Below are positions 49,164 through 54,864 of a stretch of DNA of 54,864 nucleotides, piece by piece. Below the pieces are notes generated by a model. That model was given only the letters and a program-made list of their open reading frames with translations. It had not been told where the DNA came from and did no database searches. The stretch is from Bacteroidales bacterium (GTDB taxonomy: Bacteria > Bacteroidota > Bacteroidia > Bacteroidales > UBA932), in NCBI GenBank assembly GCA_017848635.1, contig JAFIHK010000011.1, forward strand, positions 1 through 54,864, read 5' to 3'. The position numbers and the translations under genes are program-made. Each line of letters starts with the position of its first letter. The stretch's first letter is position 1.

Positions 49164-49184
49164 ATCCTACCTTTGTTATAGGAT
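49164..49184. promoter_or_regulatory. Inverted repeat over the rrf2 promoter (candidate operator)
   Basis: ATCCTA (49164-49169) and TAGGAT (49179-49184) form 6-base arms around a 9-base spacer, 21 bases overall. The spacer contains most of the -7 element TACCTTTG (49168-49175), so a dimeric repressor bound here would block the promoter. The downstream gene encodes an Rrf2 dimer, so autoregulation is the simplest reading. Confidence 0.55.
49168..49175 (+). promoter_or_regulatory. Promoter -7 element of the rrf2-yceI operon
   Basis: TACCTTTG fits TAnnTTTG. Transcription would start near 49181, leaving a leader of about 40 bases before the ATG at 49223. The -33 region is T-rich but lacks a clean TTTG. 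Confidence 0.6.
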
Positions 49185-49222
49185 TTATATTTTTCTTATA
49201 TATTTGCAAAAAATTTTCAATT

Positions 49223-49633
49223 ATGATGATGAATACTAAAGTGAGGTATGCGTTAAGAACCCTCATAGAGATTGCACTATCTGAAAAGCCCGAAGGGGTA
49301 TATCAAAAGGATATCTCCTTTAATCAGAATATCTCAAACAAATATCTTGACTCTATTATTTCATCATTAAAGGTTAAGGGATTAATTGCAAATGCAGGGG
49401 GGAAGAGAAGTGGATATCTGCTTGCCACACCTGTGGAGAAGATTACTCTTTATGATGTATATACGGCATTTGAACCTGTGGGTATAGTACCCTGTATAAA
49501 TAACCCATCAATTTGCGTTAAAAGTGCAGATTGCAAAGCCAGAAAATATTGGATCCGTTTTAAGGAGGATTATGAGAAGATTCTCTCTAACAGATCGCTA
49601 CAGCAGATAATTGAAGAAGAAGCATATGAATAA
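49223..49633 (+). CDS. Rrf2-family transcriptional regulator, probable Fe-S sensor
   Basis: A 136-residue winged-helix protein of the IscR/NsrR/Rrf2 type: KVRYALRTLIEIA, a recognition-helix region around ISFNQNISNKYLDSIISSLK, and the wing AGGKRSGYLLATP. Three cysteines at 91, 98 and 104 (C-x6-C-x5-C) lie where IscR and NsrR hold their cluster, so redox, iron or nitric oxide sensing is likely. Three consecutive ATG codons begin at 49223; which is used is unclear. It is first of four genes running to 52133. Confidence 0.9.
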   Translation: MMMNTKVRYALRTLIEIALSEKPEGVYQKDISFNQNISNKYLDSIISSLKVKGLIANAGGKRSGYLLATPVEKITLYDVYTAFEPVGIVPCINNPSICVKSADCKARKYWIRFKEDYEKILSNRSLQQIIEEEAYE

Positions 49634-49642
49634 ATTAAAATA

Positions 49643-50227
49643 ATGAATAAAAGTATTTCTAAAAAACTGATTTTAACGGCCCTTATCGCTATAGTGTCGA
49701 CGGGCCTCTCCTTCGGGCAAAAGAGTTATGCCTTGAAGGGTACTATTACTGTTGATGGAACTTCAAACACCCACGACTGGACAGTTAAATCTGAATCGTT
49801 GAACGGAACATTTACAATGACAGGTAACAGCGTTGAGAGCATAACTGTTAAAGTTCCGGTGGAGTCACTCAAGAGTATACTCGAAAGCAAATTTGAGAGA
49901 AAGCAAATGGAGAATCTCATATTAAAAGCATTTAATAATGAGAAGTATCCTACAATCACTTTTCAGCTGACAGACTCATTTATCCCGACACAATCCGGTT
50001 CATCTGCAGTTACTGTTTCAGGTAACCTTAATATGAATGGAGTAACAAAGAAGATTACATTCAAAGCAGATGGTAAACAGATAGCCGGCGGTGGATTTCA
50101 ATACAGGGCTACAGTGCCTCTGAAATTTACCGAATATGGGATGAAACCTCCTGTAGCACTAATGATTATGAGAGTTAAAGATCCGGTTACTGTTAAACTG
50201 GACATTAATATTCCCGCATTAAACTAA
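49643..50227 (+). CDS. YceI-family periplasmic protein (first copy)
   Basis: A 194-residue exported protein (signal cut near LSFGQ) with the YceI lipocalin-like barrel: LKGTITVDGTSNTHDWTVKS, FERKQMENLILKAFNNEKYP, VSGNLNMNGVTKKITF, and the end signature KFTEYGMKPPVALMIMRVKD. YceI proteins bind polyisoprenoid or quinone-like lipids in the periplasm. It starts 9 bases after the rrf2 stop and is probably controlled by that regulator. Confidence 0.92.
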   Translation: MNKSISKKLILTALIAIVSTGLSFGQKSYALKGTITVDGTSNTHDWTVKSESLNGTFTMTGNSVESITVKVPVESLKSILESKFERKQMENLILKAFNNEKYPTITFQLTDSFIPTQSGSSAVTVSGNLNMNGVTKKITFKADGKQIAGGGFQYRATVPLKFTEYGMKPPVALMIMRVKDPVTVKLDINIPALN

Positions 50228-50239
50228 TTAAAATTGAAA

Positions 50240-51502
50240 ATGAAAAAGACCTATCTTATTATTATTACAATTCTGATTTCCGGAATCACTTTCGGCCAGA
50301 TACGAACGAATGACAAAAGAGGAATCAATGTCTTCGAGGTAAAGAAACTCGATGACTATGGTAAATTCGACGGAGTTAAAGTTAAACTTGGTGGTAACTT
50401 TACCCAATCGTTCCAGACTCTAGACCACTCTAGCGACGGAGTATCTACAACCCCACTCAATAAGCTTGTTCCAGGTTTCAACACTGCAGTTGCAAATCTT
50501 ATTGTCGGAACCGAACTGGCAGAGGGTGTAAACCTTAAAATGGATGTATATCTATCTGCCAGACACCACCAGGAGACTTGGGTAAAAGGCGGATATATTC
50601 AATTTGACAGACTTCCGTTTATGAAGGGTAAGCTTTTCGATGATATCATGAAAATTACCACTATCAAGGTTGGTCACTTTGAAATCAACTACGGTGACTC
50701 TCACTATCGTCGCTCCGATAACGGAAACTCAATGTACAATCCTTTCGTAGAGAATAACATTATGGATGCATTCGCTACAGAGATCGGTGCAGAGGTTGAC
50801 GTATTCGTAAAAGATTTCACCTTCGTTGGAGCAATAACAAATGGTAAAATCAAGGGAGAGATACTCGAATCTACAAATCCAGATAAGAAACACTACCCTG
50901 CTTACATAGGAAAGGTTGCCTTTGACAGACAACTATCCGATCTTGTGAGATTAAGATTATCCGGTTCATTGTACTACACAGCAGGTTCTGTATCTAACAC
51001 ACTCTACAGCGGTGACCGCTCAGGCTCTCACTACTATGGCGTGCTTGAGACAGCAAATACAACCAGTACATTTACCTCGGGTCGCTTTAGCCCTAACTTT
51101 TCCGATAAGGTAACTGCATTCATGGGAAATATCTTTATCAAAGCCGGTGGTCTTGAATCTTTTACAACAATAGAGAGTGCTACCGGAAGAGCAAAAGATG
51201 AAGTATCTGAAAGAACTGCCAATCAATTTGTGTCAGACCTCGTTTACAGATTTGGCAAGAGTGAGCAATATTGGCTTGGTGCAAAATATAACAGTGTTAA
51301 GAGTGAAATGATAAGCGGGACTACTACATATGATGCCAAAATCGATAGAGTTGCATTTTCGGGTGGTTGGTTCTTTACTAAGAATATTATGGCCAAACTT
51401 GAGTATGTAAATCAAAATTATGGAGATCAGTTCCCTGCAAACGATTACAGGAAAAACGGAAACTTTAAGGGATTTGTTTTGGAGGCTGTAGTTAGCTTTT
51501 AA
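50240..51502 (+). CDS. Outer-membrane beta-barrel (porin-like) protein
   Basis: A 420-residue protein with a signal peptide (cut near ITFGQ), many alternating amphipathic strands and a C-terminal aromatic strand ending VVSF, the mark of outer-membrane barrels. Notable parts are YIQFDRLPFMKGKLFDDIMK, KVGHFEINYGDSHYRRSDNG and YRFGKSEQYWLGAKYNSVKS. I do not recognise a named family. I start at the ATG at 50240; the preceding in-frame TTG (50234) adds only two residues. Its position between two yceI genes suggests a joint role in lipid or small-molecule handling at the envelope. Confidence 0.75.
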   Translation: MKKTYLIIITILISGITFGQIRTNDKRGINVFEVKKLDDYGKFDGVKVKLGGNFTQSFQTLDHSSDGVSTTPLNKLVPGFNTAVANLIVGTELAEGVNLKMDVYLSARHHQETWVKGGYIQFDRLPFMKGKLFDDIMKITTIKVGHFEINYGDSHYRRSDNGNSMYNPFVENNIMDAFATEIGAEVDVFVKDFTFVGAITNGKIKGEILESTNPDKKHYPAYIGKVAFDRQLSDLVRLRLSGSLYYTAGSVSNTLYSGDRSGSHYYGVLETANTTSTFTSGRFSPNFSDKVTAFMGNIFIKAGGLESFTTIESATGRAKDEVSERTANQFVSDLVYRFGKSEQYWLGAKYNSVKSEMISGTTTYDAKIDRVAFSGGWFFTKNIMAKLEYVNQNYGDQFPANDYRKNGNFKGFVLEAVVSF

Positions 51503-51506
51503 TTAG

Positions 51507-52133
51507 ATGAAAAGAGCGATTGGAATAATATTACTTGTAGTTGCTTTTCAGCAGGTTCAGGCTCAAAAGAGAGTGAGTCTGGACCTGATGAAGGGCTCCT
51601 CTTTGACAATTCTAGGAAAGTCAAATATTGTTCCTTTTAAAATATTTCTCAAGGGAGATAGTTTTCCATCGGGTAAATTATCTCTGGTTACTACCGAAAA
51701 GGAGAACAAAATTTTTTTAAATGATGGGCAACTTTCGGTGAATGTCAATGATTTCACTTCAGATAATAGGATGGCGTTAAGAGATTTTAAAAAACTGGTG
51801 AAATCGGAGAGCTTTCCGGAGATAAAACTCGAAATTACCTCCCTTGATTTACAAAGAAAATCGTGTGGAAAAGCATTCGGAGGTATTGCAAACAGTGTTC
51901 TGACAATCACAGGGGTGAGTAAGCAGTATAAAATACCTCTCAATCTTGAGAGTTGCAGTGACTTCTACACAGCCGAAGGAAGGGTCAAACTTAGTATAAG
52001 AGATTTCGGTCTAAATCCTCCCGTTGAAATGATGGGCTTGATTAAGGTAAGCGAGTGGATAGAGATTGTCTTTAATGTGAATCTTAATATTTACGGGCCC
52101 GAAGAGTCGAATGCCCTGGCATCTGCAAAATAA
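51507..52133 (+). CDS. YceI-like periplasmic protein (second, diverged copy)
   Basis: A 208-residue exported protein (signal cut near QVQAQ). It has the YceI pattern at low identity to the first copy: NRMALRDFKKLVKSESFPEI, SVLTITGVSKQYKIPLNLES, and FGLNPPVEMMGLIKVSEWIE, which lines up with the GMKPPVALMIMRVKD end of the other. Two cysteines absent from the first copy may form a disulfide. It lies 4 bases after the barrel gene and closes the operon. Confidence 0.82.
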   Translation: MKRAIGIILLVVAFQQVQAQKRVSLDLMKGSSLTILGKSNIVPFKIFLKGDSFPSGKLSLVTTEKENKIFLNDGQLSVNVNDFTSDNRMALRDFKKLVKSESFPEIKLEITSLDLQRKSCGKAFGGIANSVLTITGVSKQYKIPLNLESCSDFYTAEGRVKLSIRDFGLNPPVEMMGLIKVSEWIEIVFNVNLNIYGPEESNALASAK

Positions 52134-52144
52134 TTAATATTCTG

Positions 52145-52160
52145 CCGGAAGATCTTCCGG
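52145..52160. repeat. Perfect 16-base palindrome after the yceI operon
   Basis: CCGGAAGATCTTCCGG is fully self-complementary and can fold as a 6-bp stem with a GATC loop, 11 bases after the yceI stop. No T tract follows. It may be a first, weak 3' hairpin that protects the message, or a protein-binding site. Confidence 0.45.
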
Positions 52161-52187
52161 TTCAATATATATAGTGGCATCCACCAC

Positions 52188-52217
52188 AGAGAGAAACTTA
52201 TGTTTCTCTCTTTTTTA
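52188..52217 (+). terminator. Intrinsic terminator of the rrf2-yceI operon
   Basis: AGAGAGAAAC (52188-52197) pairs perfectly with GTTTCTCTCT (52202-52211) around a TTAT loop, followed by TTTTT. It ends the four-gene transcript just before the rpiB promoter. Confidence 0.9.
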
Positions 52218-52218
52218 T

Positions 52219-52249
52219 TTTGTGTGTAGCTCCATTTGAATTAAATTTG
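52219..52249 (+). promoter_or_regulatory. Promoter of rpiB
   Basis: TTTG (52219-52222), a 19-base spacer and TAAATTTG (52242-52249) match the Bacteroidota consensus exactly in sequence and spacing. This is the cleanest promoter in the window. The leader before the ATG at 52268 would be about 12 bases. Confidence 0.75.
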
Positions 52250-52267
52250 AAACATAAACTATAAGTA

Positions 52268-52720
52268 ATGATAAAATTTGCAATAGGAAGTGACCACGCC
52301 GCATTCCATTTTAAAGAGGAGATAAAACAGTATATTATCGGCAAAGGATATGAGGTTGAGGATTTCGGAACATTTAATCTGGAGAGCGTAGATTACAGTG
52401 ATTATGGAATTGCTGTGGGTGAGGCTGTGGCATCTGGAGCTGCAGATATGGGAATTGTTTGTTGCGGAACAGGGATTGGTATCTCAATAAGTGCAAACAA
52501 GGTAAAAGGGGTACGTGCCGCTCTATGCAGTGAACCCTATTCTGCAAAGATGGCAAGGGAACACAATGACGCTAACATACTTGCAATGGGTGCAAGGGTT
52601 ATTGGTATTGAACTGGCAAAGATGATTGTTGACGAATGGTTGAATGCAAAATTCCAGAATGGCAGGCACTCCAGAAGGGTTAAAAAAATTACCGATTACG
52701 AAAATAACAGAGTTAGTTAG
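52268..52720 (+). CDS. rpiB: Ribose-5-phosphate isomerase B
   Basis: A 150-residue RpiB/LacAB-type isomerase of the pentose phosphate pathway. SDHAAFHFKEEI, the catalytic-cysteine region GIVCCGTGIGISISANKVKG, and REHNDANILAMGARVIG are all present. Its 3' end overlaps the convergent lipid kinase gene by 4 bases. Confidence 0.96.
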   Translation: MIKFAIGSDHAAFHFKEEIKQYIIGKGYEVEDFGTFNLESVDYSDYGIAVGEAVASGAADMGIVCCGTGIGISISANKVKGVRAALCSEPYSAKMAREHNDANILAMGARVIGIELAKMIVDEWLNAKFQNGRHSRRVKKITDYENNRVS

Positions 52721-53613
52721 TTGAACCACTCAGGTACGACAACCCTTAATGCGTGCGGTAATACCCTTATTTTTATAATTTTACCTGCATAAACTGCGTT
52801 ACCGTCAATATGCATAACTCCTTCGTTGTCTCTCTCCAGAGTTGCTCCGGAGGATTTTAAACAGCTGTAATTTCTGTTTTTTGCAGCTTGTTTTGTGAAT
52901 AGCTGAATTCCGAATAACAATACTTTAAGAAGTGATATTGGCTTTATGATTGCTATATCAATTTTACCGTCTTGTATATCGGCATCAGGTGCTATATATG
53001 CATTATTACCGTACTGATTAGCATTTGCAAACGTAAGTGTAAATACCTCTTCTTCAAACTCTTCCTTATCACTTATCAATTTAAATCTCTCCGGTTTATA
53101 TTTAAGAAAAACCTTTATCATTTCTCTGGCATACATCATGCGCCCTCTCTTTTTCATTAATGATACGCTTTCACTCACTTCAGCATCATACCCTACTCCG
53201 CAGGTACAAAAGAAGTACATATCGTTTGCCATTCCACAATCTATAGATAGATCTTTGCCATTCTCAATCAGTTTTATAGAACCTTCTAAATTCAGCGGCA
53301 GTTTAAGGTGCCTTGCCAATCCATTGCCAGAACCCGTAGGGATTATCAAAAGTTTTGTACTACTATTTACCAATGCACCTGCAACCTCATTTACTGTTCC
53401 GTCTCCACCAGCAACAATTACTGTATCCGCATTAATTTCAAGTGCCTTTGCTGCAAGTTCGGCAGCATGCCCGGGATAATCTGTCCTGAACAATATTGTA
53501 TTATCCTTATTATCCAGAACATATCGATTTAATCTTTTTTCAAACTTATCTCTGTTAAAACTACCCGCGACCGGGTTGTATATGATAAATAGTTTTGGGC
53601 CGGATATCTGCAT
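52717..53613 (-). CDS. Diacylglycerol/lipid kinase family protein
   Basis: A 298-residue DAGK-catalytic-domain protein: IIYNPVAGSFNRDKFEKRL at the start, the nucleotide motif VAGGDGTVNEVAGAL and the IIPTGSGNGLARHLKLPLNL run, with GVGYDAEVSE in the second half. Relatives phosphorylate diacylglycerol, other lipids or sphingoid bases; in Bacteroidales, which make sphingolipids, a sphingosine-kinase-like substrate is possible. No membrane segment or signal peptide is seen. The gene stands alone on its strand here. Confidence 0.88.
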   Translation of the reverse strand: MQISGPKLFIIYNPVAGSFNRDKFEKRLNRYVLDNKDNTILFRTDYPGHAAELAAKALEINADTVIVAGGDGTVNEVAGALVNSSTKLLIIPTGSGNGLARHLKLPLNLEGSIKLIENGKDLSIDCGMANDMYFFCTCGVGYDAEVSESVSLMKKRGRMMYAREMIKVFLKYKPERFKLISDKEEFEEEVFTLTFANANQYGNNAYIAPDADIQDGKIDIAIIKPISLLKVLLFGIQLFTKQAAKNRNYSCLKSSGATLERDNEGVMHIDGNAVYAGKIIKIRVLPHALRVVVPEWFN

Positions 53614-53724
53614 GGTAAATTTATTTCAACAATTTTGTACATGTTTTGTAAATGAATAATTAAAAATATTAATTTTAGTGTAAATATTTAACACCTTTGC
53701 AATTTTTTTCGAATTAATGAAGCT

Positions 53725-54864
53725 ATGAAACGTTTTGCATTTATTAAACCTCTATTATACTTTTTGTTACTCTCTATTATTATAACAACGGTAAGCAGAG
53801 TGATTCTCTTTACAATCTATTTCGACAGGATTACCGAGGTTGAGGGTTATCTTAATTTATTTCTAATCGGATTGAGGTTTGATCTTATTGTGATATGTTA
53901 TATCTCACTGATCCCATTTTTGATACTGACTTTTGTTCCCGATCTGTTAATGGGTTTCAAGAAGAGATTTATTAATATGTACCTCGTTCTGATGCTCTTC
54001 CTGATCTTCTTTATGGAGCTTGTGACTCCAGATTTTGTTGGGCAGTATGATACCAGACCTAACAATCTTTTCATCGAGTATCTTATCTATCCTAAAGAGG
54101 TTGCAACCATGCTGTGGAAGGGGAGAGCTCTTACTGTTATAATTACACTTCTTGTTTCGGCAGCCTTTCTCTTTTTGGGAATCAAAAAGGGGAAAAAGCT
54201 CTTTTATCCTGTTCCATCTATGTGGATCAGCCGTTTTATGCTTTTCCCGATTGTCGGATTTCTTCTATTTTGGGGAGCCAGAGGAAGCCTGACCTCACGC
54301 AGACCTATAAATCAAAGTAATTCTGTTTTCACAACCGATCAACTGACCAATAATCTTGCTCTTAACTCTCTGTATACCGTTGTATTTGCCGCATATAACC
54401 TTAAAAATGAGTCTGATGCATCAAGAATGTATGGAAAGATGGAGAGTGAGGAGGCAATCACAAGGGTTAAACGCTATATGAACGTTGCTGATACCTCCTT
54501 TGTTTCTAAGGATTTACCTACAGCACATCTGCAAAATTCCCTCAATTCAAAGGATAGACCATATAATTTAGTAATAATTCTTGAAGAGAGTCTCGGTGCC
54601 GAATTTGTCGGTGCTCTGGGGGGACTACCTCTTACTCCGAATATAGACAAGCTGTCGAAAGAGGGGATGCTATTTACAAATCTATATTGTACCGGAACAA
54701 GAAGTTCAAGAGGAATTGAGGCAGTTATAACCGGGTTTTTGCCAAGCCCCTCAGAGAGCGTAGTGAAGTTGAGCGGTTCTCAAAGCGGATTCTTCACCCT
54801 CGCCTCACTGCTAAAAGAGGCCGGATACAATACAAGTTTCCTTTACGGTGGTATGGCAAACTTC
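53725..54864 (+). CDS. LTA-synthase-family membrane phosphotransferase/sulfatase (partial, 3' end missing)
   Basis: The first 380 codons of a longer gene, cut by the window end. Four or five membrane segments lie in the first 190 residues, followed by an extracytoplasmic alkaline-phosphatase-superfamily domain from about 270: NLVIILEESLGAEFVGALGG (metal-binding Glu), TPNIDKLSKEGMLFTNLYCT and TGTRSSRGIEAVITGF. The nucleophile should be in TGTRSSRG; Ser327 or Ser328 stands where relatives usually have Thr. The family moves phosphoglycerol or phosphoethanolamine onto envelope glycans and lipids. Gram-negative members are not lipoteichoic acid synthases, so the name marks the fold only. Confidence 0.85.
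   Translation, partial: MKRFAFIKPLLYFLLLSIIITTVSRVILFTIYFDRITEVEGYLNLFLIGLRFDLIVICYISLIPFLILTFVPDLLMGFKKRFINMYLVLMLFLIFFMELVTPDFVGQYDTRPNNLFIEYLIYPKEVATMLWKGRALTVIITLLVSAAFLFLGIKKGKKLFYPVPSMWISRFMLFPIVGFLLFWGARGSLTSRRPINQSNSVFTTDQLTNNLALNSLYTVVFAAYNLKNESDASRMYGKMESEEAITRVKRYMNVADTSFVSKDLPTAHLQNSLNSKDRPYNLVIILEESLGAEFVGALGGLPLTPNIDKLSKEGMLFTNLYCTGTRSSRGIEAVITGFLPSPSESVVKLSGSQSGFFTLASLLKEAGYNTSFLYGGMANF

Overview
The window is chromosomal DNA from an anaerobic member of the Bacteroidota, most likely order Bacteroidales; the family cannot be fixed from the sequence alone. Grounds: SusC/RagA and SusD/RagB outer-membrane pairs, BACON and DUF4988-like surface lipoproteins, Bacteroidota-type promoters (TTTG ... 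TAnnTTTG) with little Shine-Dalgarno signal, a Bacteroidota-type omega subunit, and anaerobic enzymes (2-oxoacid:ferredoxin oxidoreductase, rubrerythrin, membrane pyrophosphatase). I see no rRNA, tRNA, CRISPR array, insertion sequence or prophage. No stretch over 300 bases lacks a gene.

Layout. 1-8.4 kb: end of rplL, a strong hairpin terminator acting as an attenuator, then rpoB and rpoC and a terminator. 8.5-18 kb: accessory surface locus. A minus-strand surface lipoprotein gene is broken by one in-frame TAA just after its signal peptide; next come a BACON-domain M64 metallopeptidase gene and, divergently, a SusC/SusD pair. A 19-base perfect inverted repeat lies between the divergent promoters. 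18-22.3 kb: korA-korB-gdhA operon (succinyl-CoA/2-oxoglutarate/glutamate node). 22.5-24.3 kb: gamma-carbonic-anhydrase-like protein and thioredoxin-like lipoprotein. 24.3-32.6 kb: minus-strand envelope operon nadK-uppS-bamA-skp-skp-murI-hppA. 32.6-37.2 kb: pdxJ, a third Skp-like protein, glycosyltransferase, purC, periplasmic-binding-fold protein. 37.2-40.7 kb: aminopeptidase P, rubrerythrin, nucleoside-recognition membrane protein. 40.7-46.4 kb: trxB-bamD-rpoZ-coaBC-recN-nagB. 46.4-49.1 kb: alpha/beta-hydrolase-like protein divergent from a membrane LytTR regulator, then a periplasmic glutathione peroxidase. 49.2-52.1 kb: Rrf2 regulator-YceI-outer-membrane barrel-YceI operon with a likely autoregulatory operator. 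52.2-54.9 kb: rpiB, a lipid kinase, and the start of an LTA-synthase-family membrane phosphotransferase cut by the window end.

Most of the window is housekeeping: transcription machinery, outer-membrane protein assembly (BamA, BamD, three Skp-like chaperones), peptidoglycan precursor supply (MurI, UppS) and cofactor synthesis (NAD kinase, PdxJ, CoaBC). The places that most reward a second look are the nonsense codon in the surface lipoprotein, the M64 peptidase/SusCD locus with its palindrome, the three GACGAAA repeats at exact 20-base spacing before the LytTR gene, and the Rrf2-YceI-barrel-YceI operon.
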